DNA of 64,000 bases from Planococcus wigleyi (GCF_014836985.1 NZ_JACSPU010000001.1:62001-126000), one strand, 5' to 3'; shown: positions 17,634-26,972, counted from the first letter of the stretch. Translations and numbers: made by a program. Notes: generated by a model not told the origin, from the letters alone.

Positions 17634-17698
17634 ACGACACACCCAAACGCCTGCGAGGAAAGGCTGGATGCGCATGCTTTTTTATGGCGTCCTTTCCA

Positions 17699-17727
17699 TC
17701 CCCCGCAGTTTGCTGCGGGGGATTTTG
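17699..17727 (+). terminator. Riboswitch-controlled terminator before btuF
   Basis: The stem TCCCCCGCAG / CTGCGGGGGA (17699-17708 with 17713-17722) is followed by TTTTG. A competing hairpin GGAAAGG / CCTTTCC (about 17657-17697) lies just before it and could take part in switching. Confidence 0.82.
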
Positions 17728-17864
17728 TGTTCTCTGGGAAATTTTCTCCAGACAACTTTAAATTATTCTAGAAGTTAATTCTTTCATTAATGAAAATGCC
17801 ATTCCAACCAAATAGCATATCTGATTGCCGCATAAACAGTGAAAACAACAAGGGGGATTTATTC

Positions 17865-18842
17865 ATGAAGAAGATTTGGAAGTTTGGTGCAACCGCAGGA
17901 TTGGCCGCGGTATTGATGGCGGGTTGCGGAGATACGGCGACGCCCGTAGAAGAACAGGATACTGAAACACCGGCGGAACCGCCGACGGAAGTTGCGGATG
18001 TAGAATTTCCAGTGACGTTGACGGATGCAGTAGGCGAAGAAGTGGTGATCGAGGAAGAACCGGGAGCCATTGTTTCGATGGTGCCATCAAATACAGAAAT
18101 CGCTTATGAACTTGGCGTTGGTGACAAATTAGTCGGCGTTTCGGATTTTGATAATTATCCGGAAGAAGCGATGCAAGTCGAAAAGATCGGCGGCCAGGAA
18201 TTCAATGTGGAAAAAATCATTGGCCTGCAACCGGATTTGGTGCTTGCGCATGAATCGGGATTGGGTGTTGGCGACGCTGGGCTTCAGCAGTTGCGTGACG
18301 CTGGACTCGAGGTCTTTGTAGTCAACAATGCCGTCAGCTTTGATGAAGTCTACGATTCCATTACAGTGATCGCACAAGCGACAGGCACCATGGAAGAGGC
18401 GGAAAGCATCGTTTCTGAAATGGAAGTCCAAGTGGCGGAAATCGAAGAATTGGCAAGCACAATCGAAGAGCCGAAGACTGTCTTTCTGGAAGTCGGAAGT
18501 GAACCCGACATCTACACGACCGGAAAAGGCACGTTCATGGATGAAATGTTGACGCTCATCAACGCTGAAAATATAGCGGGCGATTTGGTAGGCTGGGCAA
18601 AAATGGACGCAGAAGCAGTCGTTGCAGCTGATCCAGACGTCATCATCACAACAGAAGGCGGCTATATCGAAGATGCAGTCGACCAAATCAAATCGCGCAA
18701 TGGATTTGCGGAAGTGACAGCTGTCAAAGAAGATGCTGTCTATAACCTGGATTCGGACATGCTCACCCGTTCAGGCCCACGTTTATCAGAAGGGCTGATG
18801 GAAATGGCGAAAGCTGTTTATCCTGAAGTGTTCAATGAGTAA
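17865..18842 (+). CDS. btuF: Cobalamin ABC transporter substrate-binding lipoprotein BtuF
   Basis: This 325-aa lipoprotein begins with a basic signal peptide and the lipobox LMAGC (Cys at about residue 23), followed by an acidic/proline linker. The body is a two-lobed periplasmic-binding fold with GAIVSMVPSNTEIAYELGVG near its start and DLVLAHE in the middle. The ATG at 17865 follows AAGGGGGAT; an in-frame ATG at 17790 lacks the signal-peptide context. It overlaps btuC by 8 bp. The riboswitch supports a corrinoid, not iron-siderophore, substrate. Confidence 0.88.
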   Translation: MKKIWKFGATAGLAAVLMAGCGDTATPVEEQDTETPAEPPTEVADVEFPVTLTDAVGEEVVIEEEPGAIVSMVPSNTEIAYELGVGDKLVGVSDFDNYPEEAMQVEKIGGQEFNVEKIIGLQPDLVLAHESGLGVGDAGLQQLRDAGLEVFVVNNAVSFDEVYDSITVIAQATGTMEEAESIVSEMEVQVAEIEELASTIEEPKTVFLEVGSEPDIYTTGKGTFMDEMLTLINAENIAGDLVGWAKMDAEAVVAADPDVIITTEGGYIEDAVDQIKSRNGFAEVTAVKEDAVYNLDSDMLTRSGPRLSEGLMEMAKAVYPEVFNE

Positions 18843-19827
18843 GAATGTACTGGCATACAGCGTCTCGCTGCTGATTTTAGCAGGCGCCATTTTGCTGGGG
18901 GTGACGGTCGGAACGGTTTCCATTTCGCCCGTCGTGTTATGGAATCCGTCTTCGGATGAGGCAGCAGCCAATATTTTATGGAATATCCGCATGCCCCGTG
19001 TTATTTTAGCCGGGCTTGTCGGAGCGGCACTGGCGATTGCCGGGGCTGCGTTCCAAGGGCTTCTGAAGAACCCATTGGCCGATCCTTACACCCTGGGAGT
19101 GTCTTCCGGTGCCTCAGTCGGCGCTGTGATGACGCTCTTTTTTGGCATATCCATCCCATTTTTAGGACCATTCACTTTGCCGGTCATGAGCATGATCGGG
19201 GCGTTGCTCACAATGCTCGCCGTGATGAGTTTCGCAAAATTGGTGGATCGCTCCATGAAAATGGAAACCGTCATTTTAACAGGCATCATCTTCAGTTCTT
19301 TTCTGGGCTCAATCATCTCCCTGATGATTGCATTGACCGGAGAAGAGCTGCGCCAAATCATCGGCTGGCTGCTGGGCAGTGTGTCGATGCGCGGATGGCC
19401 ATATGTACGGATGGCGCTGCCGTTTGTTTTGATCGGTTCATTCGTCTTGTGGCTGAAACGCAGAGAATTGAACGCCATGCTGTTTGGTGAAGAACGCGCA
19501 CAACATTTGGGCGTCGATGTCAGAAAGAGCAAAATGATCATCTTAATCGGCGGTTCGGTACTGACAGGAGCAGCCGTTTCAGTTTCCGGAACCATCGGAT
19601 TTGTCGGTCTGGTGGTGCCGCATATGACCCGCTTATTATGGGGATCGGATCATCGCCACGTCCTGCCATTATCGTTCATCAATGGAGCCGCGTTATTGAT
19701 CATTTGTGACTTGGTGTCGAGAACAATCATCTCACCGACGGAATTGCCGATCGGTGTCATTACCGCATTTATCGGAGCACCGGTATTTGCATTCATCTTT
19801 TTCCGGCAACGCAAAGGAGGGGTATGA
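18835..19827 (+). CDS. btuC: Cobalamin ABC transporter permease BtuC
   Basis: This 330-aa FecCD-family permease has about ten hydrophobic segments. Family signatures include GAALAIAGAAFQGLLKNPLADPYTLGVSSGAS and the ATPase-coupling segment GTIGFVGLVVPHMTRL. It forms the membrane channel for corrinoid import with the ATPase encoded next. It overlaps btuF by 8 bp and the following gene by 4 bp, so the three are tightly coupled. Confidence 0.9.
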   Translation: MSKNVLAYSVSLLILAGAILLGVTVGTVSISPVVLWNPSSDEAAANILWNIRMPRVILAGLVGAALAIAGAAFQGLLKNPLADPYTLGVSSGASVGAVMTLFFGISIPFLGPFTLPVMSMIGALLTMLAVMSFAKLVDRSMKMETVILTGIIFSSFLGSIISLMIALTGEELRQIIGWLLGSVSMRGWPYVRMALPFVLIGSFVLWLKRRELNAMLFGEERAQHLGVDVRKSKMIILIGGSVLTGAAVSVSGTIGFVGLVVPHMTRLLWGSDHRHVLPLSFINGAALLIICDLVSRTIISPTELPIGVITAFIGAPVFAFIFFRQRKGGV

Positions 19828-19829
19828 CC

Positions 19830-21296
19830 ATGCTTGAAATAAAAGGAATAACAGGCGGCTATGGCGAGAAGAATATCGTCAACGACGTATCTTTTACTGT
19901 CAATAAAGGCTCGATCCTCGGGATTTTGGGACCCAATGGAAGCGGCAAATCTACCTTGATGAAATTGATCAGTGGAGTGCTTCCCGCTGCAGGTGGAGAA
20001 GTCCGGATTGACGGCAAACCCATGGCTGATTTTACGGCGAAAGAACTGGCCAGGAAAATGGCGGTCTTGCCTCAATTGCATGCACACGCTTTTGCCCATA
20101 CGGTTCGTGAAACGGTTTCACTTGGCAGGTATCCGCATCAAAGCGGCTGGTTTTCTTCCTGGTCGGATGAAGACGAAGAAGCTGTTGTGGAAGCGATGGG
20201 GTTGATGGACATCAGCCAATATGAACAGACACAAATCGATCGGATGTCGGGCGGCGAACAACAGCGCGTCTTCGTGGCACAGGCTCTGGCACAAGATGCA
20301 GGGATCCTGCTTTTGGATGAGCCGACCAACCATCTGGATATCAATCACCAGAAGGAATTGCTCGATACCATCAAAAAGCAGGCCATTGAAAAAGACTTGA
20401 CGATTGTCTCTATTTTTCATGATATCAACCTGGCTTCCATGTATTGCGATCAATTGCTGCTGATGGATGGAGGAGGGGTCGTCCGGATCGGCGAACCGCA
20501 TGAAGTGGTTCGGGAACAAGATATTGAAACCGTCTATCATACACGCGTCAGCAACCACCCGCATCCGGAACTGCCTAAACCGCAGATCACTTTATTGCCG
20601 GGCGTCGAGCGCGAATCCAGTGAGGCAAGCATACGGGCAAAGGACTTCCGGATTTCCAAAGACATGGTGCTCTACCAGAGTCCGATTCCGTTAAAGACGG
20701 TATCATCCGCAGTCGTCAATGCAGGCTCCGGTTGGTTCCGCAATTTCATGAACCGCCATGTGGATGCATTTTACAACATCAACAACAGTGTCCAGGAAAT
20801 GTCCGAGTATATCGAAGAAAGCGGACTGAAAACGACGGACACTGTAGGGATGATGACAGCTGTCCAAACGGAAGATGCCATCATTAAAGAGTATGAGGGC
20901 CCATTCGGCTCAGTGGTGATTGCTGTCACTGCTGGTGTTGGAAACGGCGTTGACGTCTCAAAAGCGGTAGAGCGCACCTTGCGTGTCGGGACCATCAATA
21001 CCTGGATCCTGGTCAATGGCATCTTATCCGATGAAGCGTTTATCCAGGCAATGATCACTGCAACAGAAGCGAAGACCAAAGCCCTTCAGCAGGAGCAAGT
21101 CAAAGATCCACTGACCGGCACGATCGCGACCGGCACGTCCACTGACAGCTGCCTGGTAGCAGCCACGCAGCAAGGCGAGGAGTTGCCTTATGCCGGCCCC
21201 ATCACCGAACTTGGAAAATTGATCGGCGTCGGTGTTTTCGAATGCACTATTGAAGCGCTCAAATTGTATCAGTTGGCGAAAGCGAAAAGCCTATGA
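19830..21296 (+). CDS. BtuD-CbiZ fusion: B12 ABC transporter ATPase plus adenosylcobinamide amidohydrolase
   Basis: This 488-aa two-part protein has an ABC ATPase at about residues 1-255 with Walker A GPNGSGKST, signature MSGGEQQRV, Walker B ILLLDEPTNHLD and the switch His in SIFHDINLAS. Residues about 270-488 are a CbiZ amidohydrolase, with TDTVGMMTAVQ, VAVTAGVGNG-like and TGTSTDSCLVAA motifs. CbiZ cleaves the nucleotide loop of pseudo-B12-type corrinoids so they can be rebuilt. Fusion would couple import to remodelling. An ATG at 19824 is possible but sits too close to AAAGGAGG; the ATG at 19830 fits. Confidence 0.85.
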   Translation: MLEIKGITGGYGEKNIVNDVSFTVNKGSILGILGPNGSGKSTLMKLISGVLPAAGGEVRIDGKPMADFTAKELARKMAVLPQLHAHAFAHTVRETVSLGRYPHQSGWFSSWSDEDEEAVVEAMGLMDISQYEQTQIDRMSGGEQQRVFVAQALAQDAGILLLDEPTNHLDINHQKELLDTIKKQAIEKDLTIVSIFHDINLASMYCDQLLLMDGGGVVRIGEPHEVVREQDIETVYHTRVSNHPHPELPKPQITLLPGVERESSEASIRAKDFRISKDMVLYQSPIPLKTVSSAVVNAGSGWFRNFMNRHVDAFYNINNSVQEMSEYIEESGLKTTDTVGMMTAVQTEDAIIKEYEGPFGSVVIAVTAGVGNGVDVSKAVERTLRVGTINTWILVNGILSDEAFIQAMITATEAKTKALQQEQVKDPLTGTIATGTSTDSCLVAATQQGEELPYAGPITELGKLIGVGVFECTIEALKLYQLAKAKSL

Positions 21297-22246
21297 TTTC
21301 GCATCTGATTGCTATTGCGCTGGGCCTGGCCATCGACCGTATGATTGGTGATCCGCCCAATTGGCCACATCCTGTCCGCTGGATCGGGACTGCGATCCGC
21401 AAGTTGACCAAACGCTGGAATCACGGACCGAACGCTTTCCGGAACGGTTTTTGGCTGCTGGGAACGATTGCTGTGACCGTTTTTCTGCTCGTTTACGCGG
21501 TTGTTTTTTGGGCTTATTCTTTAAATGCGTTTTTGGGAATTGCTGTAGAAGCCGTATTGATCGCTTCCGGGCTTGCACAGAAGAGCCTGAAAGACGCAGC
21601 GATGGAGGTCTACGATCCATTGACGAATAAAAACTTTGTCCTGGCACGTGAAAAGTTGTCCTGGATTGTCGGCAGGGATACAGAAGGTTTAAATGAAAGT
21701 GAAATTACAAGAGGCGTCGTGGAGACGGTGTCGGAGAATACCAGCGATGGTGTCACTGCACCGCTGTTCTGGGCATTTCTGCTCGGCGCTCCGGGCTTGT
21801 GGCTGTATAAATCCGTCAATACACTTGATTCGATGGTCGGCTACCGAAATGAAGAGTTTGAGCAGTTCGGTTTTGCCTCTGCAAAAGCGGATGATGTACT
21901 AAACTTCATTCCGAGCCGCCTGACCGGATTTTTGATTTTAATCCTCACATCTAACAAACGATCACTGACCATGCGTCAGCGTTTGGCGGAATGGCTGCGG
22001 GATGCACCAAAGCATCCGAGCCCGAACAGCGGCTGGCTGGAGGCGGCGACAGCCGTGCAATTAGGTGTAGAACTGGGCGGATTGAACCGCTACCGTGGAA
22101 TCGAGTCGGAGCGTGCACGTATGGGTATGCCGGTTTATCCACTGGAAGCAAGCCACATTAAAGAAGCTGTCAGCCAGATGCAAACGGCCACCACTGGTTT
22201 TTTCATCATATTTGCTTTAGGAGGAATTTTGTTTGGAATTGCCTAA
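21293..22246 (+). CDS. cbiB: Adenosylcobinamide-phosphate synthase CbiB
   Basis: This 317-aa polytopic membrane enzyme starts with the CbiB motif LGLAIDRMIGDPPNWPHPVRWIG. It continues with GRDTEGLNESEITRGVVETVSEN and the substrate loop APKHPSPNSGW. It attaches aminopropanol phosphate to adenosylcobyric acid. It overlaps the preceding fusion gene by 4 bp. With CbiZ upstream (making cobyric acid) and cobD downstream (making aminopropanol phosphate), it closes the remodelling path. Confidence 0.92.
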   Translation: MISHLIAIALGLAIDRMIGDPPNWPHPVRWIGTAIRKLTKRWNHGPNAFRNGFWLLGTIAVTVFLLVYAVVFWAYSLNAFLGIAVEAVLIASGLAQKSLKDAAMEVYDPLTNKNFVLAREKLSWIVGRDTEGLNESEITRGVVETVSENTSDGVTAPLFWAFLLGAPGLWLYKSVNTLDSMVGYRNEEFEQFGFASAKADDVLNFIPSRLTGFLILILTSNKRSLTMRQRLAEWLRDAPKHPSPNSGWLEAATAVQLGVELGGLNRYRGIESERARMGMPVYPLEASHIKEAVSQMQTATTGFFIIFALGGILFGIA

Positions 22247-23312
22247 TCATGGAGCCAATCCACTTCGTTTATACAAAAAGGCAGGCATCAGCCCGCCGCC
22301 ACAGATTTTAGATTTCAGCGAAAATGTCCATCCTTTTGGCCCACCGGCTTTTTTGGAAGAGATTTGGCCCGATATGCTGGGTTTGACCGGTTCTTATCCA
22401 GATCCCGATGGAGAACCGTTCCGTACGGCAGCTGCCAAATTCCATGATGTGGCGGCCGGTGAAGTCGCTGCAGGCAACGGGGCAGCTGAAATTTTCACTT
22501 GGCTGGCCAGAAGATATCGGAGCCGGCAGGTTGTCTTGATCGAACCGGCATTTTCCGAATACCGCCAAACGCTGGAAGCGGAAAATGTCCAGATCAAAGC
22601 GCTGCAATTGGTGCCGGAAAACGGCTGGCAATTGACCGTTCAAGATGTCCGGAACATAATCCCGGGATGCGCAGCGCTGTACATCTGCAATCCGCATAAT
22701 CCGACAGGTACGTTACTGGACACCGACACCCTTCAGGAAATTGCGCAGATTTGCCTGGAACACCACTGTGAACTTGTGATTGATGAAGCTTTTATTGATT
22801 TTATTGGAGAAGAGGCTTCCTTTATGCCGTTCTTGCCGGCTTTTCCGAATGTTTTCATTGTCCGTTCGATGACCAAAATGTACGCCATTCCGGGGTTGCG
22901 CCTCGGCTATGTGGTCAGTGCGGCAGAAAAGATCGGCCAATTGAAGCAAGGGGCAGCGCATTGGAACGTCAATGCCTTATCGGCTGTTATCGGAGCCAAG
23001 TGTTTAGGAGAAGCAGATTACCGCCGCAACGTCATCCAAGCCGCTTCCGGGGAACGCCGAAAAATGCAGCAGTTTTTAGCAGCAAACAATTGCCGGAGCA
23101 CTGATTCCGAAGTTAATTTCCTGTCATTCCAATTGCCGGATTCAAATTGTTCTGCAGCATTTTTTACAGATTTCTTAAAAGCTGGAATCGTCCTTCGCCA
23201 TACCGAATCATTTCAAGGAATGGACGGCAACTGGTTTCGAATCGGCATGAAATCAACGGAAAACATGACGAAATTGCGGGAGGCGATTAAGGAATGGCTC
23301 AAGGCCAATTGA
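22233..23312 (+). CDS. cobD: L-threonine-O-3-phosphate decarboxylase CobD
   Basis: This 359-aa fold-type-I PLP enzyme of the histidinol-phosphate-aminotransferase group opens MELPNHGANPLRLYKKAG, the usual CobD N-terminus. It has the PLP-lysine segment SMTKMYAIPGLRLGY and ICNPHNPTGTLL. It decarboxylates threonine phosphate to the aminopropanol phosphate linker. The start is TTG at 22233 with AGGAGG eight bases upstream, giving a 14-bp overlap with cbiB. No threonine kinase (PduX) gene is seen in the cluster, so the source of threonine phosphate is unclear. Confidence 0.86.
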   Translation: MELPNHGANPLRLYKKAGISPPPQILDFSENVHPFGPPAFLEEIWPDMLGLTGSYPDPDGEPFRTAAAKFHDVAAGEVAAGNGAAEIFTWLARRYRSRQVVLIEPAFSEYRQTLEAENVQIKALQLVPENGWQLTVQDVRNIIPGCAALYICNPHNPTGTLLDTDTLQEIAQICLEHHCELVIDEAFIDFIGEEASFMPFLPAFPNVFIVRSMTKMYAIPGLRLGYVVSAAEKIGQLKQGAAHWNVNALSAVIGAKCLGEADYRRNVIQAASGERRKMQQFLAANNCRSTDSEVNFLSFQLPDSNCSAAFFTDFLKAGIVLRHTESFQGMDGNWFRIGMKSTENMTKLREAIKEWLKAN

Positions 23313-23842
23313 TATTTATCAGCGGCGGAGTCCGAAGCGGCAAAAGTGCCTATGCGGAATCTGTCGTCCGCGCTGCGGGAAGCGCGCGGAAAGTATACAT
23401 AGCCAGCGGGCAAGCTTATGATGAAGAAATGAAGAAACGCATTGAACGCCACCGTCTAGATCGTTTTCAAGACGGTTGGCATACCATTGAGCAAGCTTAC
23501 CGCATGGAGAGTGTTTTAGAAAAACTGCAGCCGGAAGACCTGGTGTTATGGGATTGTGTGACGACGTGGCTGGCTAATGAGCTTTACGAGGGTTGGGAAA
23601 CGGGCAATGTGTGCGCCGATCAACCGGGGTGCATGGAAGAGAAATGGAATCGCCTGCAGCAGACGATTCTTGCTTTGCTGGATACCGTTAATTTGCTGAC
23701 AGTCGTCTCGAACGAAGTGCTGGACGATTTCGTGCGCGACGAACTTTACCAAAGCTGGCTCGGGCGCATCCACATCTGGCTCGTGCAGCAAGCCGATCAG
23801 GCCATTGAAATGGAAAACGGCCTTGCATTCAGAAGGAAGTGA
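23294..23842 (+). CDS. cobU: Adenosylcobinamide kinase / adenosylcobinamide-phosphate guanylyltransferase CobU
   Basis: This 182-aa P-loop enzyme has the diagnostic Walker A FISGGVRSGKSAYAE, then YIASGQAYDEEMKKRIERH and LVLWDCVTTWLAN, with VVSNEVL. It phosphorylates adenosylcobinamide and transfers GMP to form adenosylcobinamide-GDP. It overlaps cobD by 19 bp. A second, degenerate relative lies later in the same region at 26580. Confidence 0.9.
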   Translation: MAQGQLIFISGGVRSGKSAYAESVVRAAGSARKVYIASGQAYDEEMKKRIERHRLDRFQDGWHTIEQAYRMESVLEKLQPEDLVLWDCVTTWLANELYEGWETGNVCADQPGCMEEKWNRLQQTILALLDTVNLLTVVSNEVLDDFVRDELYQSWLGRIHIWLVQQADQAIEMENGLAFRRK

Positions 23843-23846
23843 CAAG

Positions 23847-25304
23847 ATGCGCGGAATTATGATTCAAGGAACCGCTTCAGATGTCGGGAAAAGCATGATC
23901 TGTACAGCTTTTTGCCGGATTTTTTCCGATCAGGGAATGAAAGTGGCTCCCTTCAAATCACAGAACATGTCGAATAATTCCTATGTGACAGTAAAAGGAG
24001 AAGAAATCGGCCGTGCCCAGGGTGTCCAAGCCGAAGCGGCACGGACACTGGCGACAGTGGACATGAATCCGATTCTGCTGAAGCCGGAAAGCGGCATGAA
24101 ATCTCAGGTCGTGCTGTTCGGCAAAAAACTGGTGACGATGGATGGCATGGATTACCGGACCCGGTTTTATGAAAAAGGGCTGGAGGTCATCGATCAGGCA
24201 CTTGCCAACCTTGCCAAAGACTTTTCCCATGTGGTCATCGAAGGAGCCGGAAGCCCGGCTGAAGTCAATTTGAACGACCGGGAGCTGGTCAACATGGCGG
24301 TGGCAAAACGGGCGGATGTGCCGGTGATTTTGGTCGCCGACATCGAACGCGGCGGTGTGTTTGCCTCGATTGTCGGAACGCTCGCTTTGATGCCTGAACC
24401 GGAACGGGTCAAAGGCTTGATCATCAATAAATTCCATGGCGATGCGCAGCTCTTTAAAGACGGCGTCCAGTTTCTGGAATCGTATACAGGCATTCCGGTG
24501 CTCGGGGTCATCCCGTACATGGCCAGCCATGAAATCGAACAGGAAGATTCACTTGGTGTGCAGGCCGTACAGCGGATAGCCAGAGTGGAAAATCCTATTG
24601 AACTGGTCATCTGCAGGCATCCTTACATCTCGAATTTCACAGATGTAGAACCGTTTCTGAATGAACCGGATGTGACCATCCGCTGGGCGGAAACGGTCGA
24701 AGACATTGGACAGCCGGATATCTTGTTGCTGCCAGGCACAAAAAGCACGATTGCAGATTTGCGCTATTGGAGAAAGCAGGGGCTTGGCATAAAACTCCAG
24801 GAATTGAAGGGGAATACATGGATTGTCGGCTTATGCGGCGGATTTCAGATGTTGGCTGAAACCCTGGCGGATCCCGAAGGCCATGATGGCATCGCAATAG
24901 AAAGAGAACGGGGATTTGGCTTGGTGCCGAATATGCATGTCCAGTTCGAAAAACAGAAAGTGGTCCAACGAAAGAACGGCCTCGCTGCATTTTCAGATGC
25001 GAAAGTTTCTGTCACCGGCTATGAAATCCACCACGGCAACGTGAAGCAAACAGACTATCCGCTCATAAGCAGTGGAAGTTCTGCAGAAGGCTATTTCCAT
25101 GAACAGGTGCTGGGCACGCATCTGCATGGATTTTTCCGGAATCGCGAGTGCCGGACTGCCTTCTTGGCACCTATCCGCAAGCGGAAAAATTTGCCAGTGC
25201 CATTACCCGAAGCTGTGGCAGACCCATTTGACCGCTGGGCACAACATGTCAAGAGCCACTTGGACTGGCAGAAAGTCGAAGAAATCATGGAGGCGAGTTT
25301 ATGA
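23847..25304 (+). CDS. cobQ: Cobyric acid synthase CobQ/CbiP
   Basis: This 485-aa protein has an N-terminal dethiobiotin-synthetase-like ATPase (MIQGTASDVGKSMICTAFCR) and a C-terminal class-I glutamine amidotransferase with active-site Cys in GLCGGFQMLAE and His near THLHGFFRN. It amidates four side chains of adenosylcobyrinic diamide. The start MRGIMIQG at 23847 has AAGGAAG upstream. Finding it without the rest of corrin-ring synthesis suggests use on imported incomplete corrinoids, which is inference. Confidence 0.9.
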   Translation: MRGIMIQGTASDVGKSMICTAFCRIFSDQGMKVAPFKSQNMSNNSYVTVKGEEIGRAQGVQAEAARTLATVDMNPILLKPESGMKSQVVLFGKKLVTMDGMDYRTRFYEKGLEVIDQALANLAKDFSHVVIEGAGSPAEVNLNDRELVNMAVAKRADVPVILVADIERGGVFASIVGTLALMPEPERVKGLIINKFHGDAQLFKDGVQFLESYTGIPVLGVIPYMASHEIEQEDSLGVQAVQRIARVENPIELVICRHPYISNFTDVEPFLNEPDVTIRWAETVEDIGQPDILLLPGTKSTIADLRYWRKQGLGIKLQELKGNTWIVGLCGGFQMLAETLADPEGHDGIAIERERGFGLVPNMHVQFEKQKVVQRKNGLAAFSDAKVSVTGYEIHHGNVKQTDYPLISSGSSAEGYFHEQVLGTHLHGFFRNRECRTAFLAPIRKRKNLPVPLPEAVADPFDRWAQHVKSHLDWQKVEEIMEASL

Positions 25305-26071
25305 GCCGGCAGTTAGGGACAGGATTACTATTGGCGCTTCAATTTTTCTCGGTGATTCCGGTAAAGAAACAGCTGCCGATGGAAAAAGCCCATATCACTG
25401 CGATGTATGCGATGTTGCCTGTACTGGGTGTGCTTTTTGGCAGTGCCTTGGCCGGAGCAGTATGGCTTTTGAGAGAAACAACGGATGTCAGTTCGCTGTT
25501 GATCGGATTTACCGTCGTAGTCATTGGCATGGTACTGACCGGGGGACTCCATATGGACGGCCTGGCGGATACCGGGGATGCTTATTTTTCCTATCAGGAC
25601 CGGGATAAACGGCTAGACATCATGGGAGATCCGCGGATTGGCGCTTTTGGCACCATGATTTTGCTGTTGGCGATTGTCGGGAAAATCATTGTGGTGGCGG
25701 AATCGGTACAGGCCGTTTCGCTGGTGCTGATTTTATTCATCCCGGTGTTAGCCAGAATCGGCTTGCTGGCATTGTTCAGCACGACCTGTTCAGCAAAACC
25801 AAAAGGGCTGGCAGCATTTTTCCAACAACGGGCAGACCACAGAAAGCTGTTCATAGCTGCGCTGATTTTTATTGCCATCGGTTTCGTGTTATTGGTTTGG
25901 AGCACAACTAGTTGGATTGCACTGACGCTGCTGGTGCTAGTGGCCGGATCGCTTTGGCTGTTCCGCGCCTGGTGCCTTCGGAATTTCGGCGGCGTGACGG
26001 GTGATTTGTTCGGTGCGTATGTGGAAGGAGTGGAGATTTTATTATGGATCAGCCTTTTATTCTTCGTTTAA
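25301..26071 (+). CDS. cobS: Adenosylcobinamide-GDP ribazoletransferase CobS
   Basis: This 256-aa polytopic membrane protein contains the CobS signature GGLHMDGLADTGDAYFS, RLDIMGDPRIGAFG and, late in the chain, GGVTGDLFGAYVEG. It joins adenosylcobinamide-GDP with alpha-ribazole (phosphate) to make the coenzyme. Its ATG overlaps the cobQ stop by 4 bp, and its own end overlaps cobC by 28 bp. Confidence 0.92.
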   Translation: MSRQLGTGLLLALQFFSVIPVKKQLPMEKAHITAMYAMLPVLGVLFGSALAGAVWLLRETTDVSSLLIGFTVVVIGMVLTGGLHMDGLADTGDAYFSYQDRDKRLDIMGDPRIGAFGTMILLLAIVGKIIVVAESVQAVSLVLILFIPVLARIGLLALFSTTCSAKPKGLAAFFQQRADHRKLFIAALIFIAIGFVLLVWSTTSWIALTLLVLVAGSLWLFRAWCLRNFGGVTGDLFGAYVEGVEILLWISLLFFV

Positions 26072-26628
26072 TTCGCCATGCCCCTACAAAAGGCAATCAA
26101 CAAAAGTGTTATATCGGTTGGACCGATGAAGCGATCCTTCCGTTTCAGACACAACCTGACCTGAAACTTCAAACCGTTATGGGCAGTGACCTGAAGCGGT
26201 GCCGCCAGACGGCAGCGATACTGTTTCCGAATGCAGTCTACAGAGCAAACCGGGATTTACGGGAATGCCATTTTGGCCAATGGGAAATGAAAACCTATGA
26301 AGAGCTGAAAGACATTGAACTGTACCGCAACTGGATAGATAATCCTTGGAACAGCAAGCCTCCTGGCGGTGAAAGCCTTACGGACATGGCTCAGCGGATT
26401 GAACAAGGCATCCGAAAACTGCCGGAAGGCAATACAGTTACATTGGTTCTCCACGGCGGTCCGATTCGTTACCTAATGGCTCAGGCATTGAATGAAAAAT
26501 TTCAAGATCAAATTGCGCTGCACGGGGGCTGCCACATTTTAACGTGGCCAAACCGCCAAGCGTTCGAGGAGCGGGCATTATGCACATCGTTTTCGGTGGA
26601 GCCTTTAACGGCAAGCGGCAATATGTGA
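26044..26628 (+). CDS. cobC: Histidine phosphatase, alpha-ribazole phosphatase CobC type
   Basis: This 194-aa histidine phosphatase has the RHG-type motif as LRLIRHAPT (His about 12), the acid/base region LRECHFGQWEMKTYEEL and the second His in LVLHGGPIRYL. In this cluster the likely substrate is alpha-ribazole-5'-phosphate or adenosylcobalamin phosphate. The ATG at 26044 lies within the end of cobS. Specificity is inferred from context. Confidence 0.8.
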   Translation: MDQPFILRLIRHAPTKGNQQKCYIGWTDEAILPFQTQPDLKLQTVMGSDLKRCRQTAAILFPNAVYRANRDLRECHFGQWEMKTYEELKDIELYRNWIDNPWNSKPPGGESLTDMAQRIEQGIRKLPEGNTVTLVLHGGPIRYLMAQALNEKFQDQIALHGGCHILTWPNRQAFEERALCTSFSVEPLTASGNM

Positions 26629-26972
26629 AAGACCGGCTGGAAGGCCAGGCAGCTCAATGGAATGAAAGGCGGTTGCCAGAACCTTCAGCTACAGAAATAA
26701 ATATAGTCATTGCCGGTTTAGAGCTGTGGGTCAAACAGCAGCTGGAACAAGGTTTTTCAGAAGAGTATTTAATGGAGCAAGTAAAAAAAACGATCGGTTG
26801 GGAACAAACGCAGCAAACCTGGATTTTAACAGATCTCAATCGCGGCATTGTGCCGACTGAGCGGATTGAACGGGAAATGCGCGACGTTCTGGGCAGGATC
26901 TATCAGTTCTTATTTGCTGAAGCAGACAGCATTACACGCATTTGGTACGGGATTCCAGAAAAACTGAAGTAA
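26580..26972 (+). CDS. Degenerate CobU-like protein
   Basis: This 130-aa protein begins MHIVFGGAFNGKRQYVKDRL, a broken version of the CobU P-loop (no Ser/Thr after the Lys). It ends with a section that lines up with CobU C-termini: TDLNRGIVPTERIEREMRDVLGR and YGIPEKLK. The central nucleotide-transfer part is shortened compared with the 182-aa CobU at 23294. The start at 26580 has GAGGAG eight bases upstream and overlaps cobC. The role could be regulatory, structural or vestigial. Confidence 0.65.
   Translation: MHIVFGGAFNGKRQYVKDRLEGQAAQWNERRLPEPSATEINIVIAGLELWVKQQLEQGFSEEYLMEQVKKTIGWEQTQQTWILTDLNRGIVPTERIEREMRDVLGRIYQFLFAEADSITRIWYGIPEKLK

Noticed and set aside
17546-17771. Two overlapping short frames in the gap before btuF
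   Set aside because: They lie inside the cobalamin riboswitch and its terminator.
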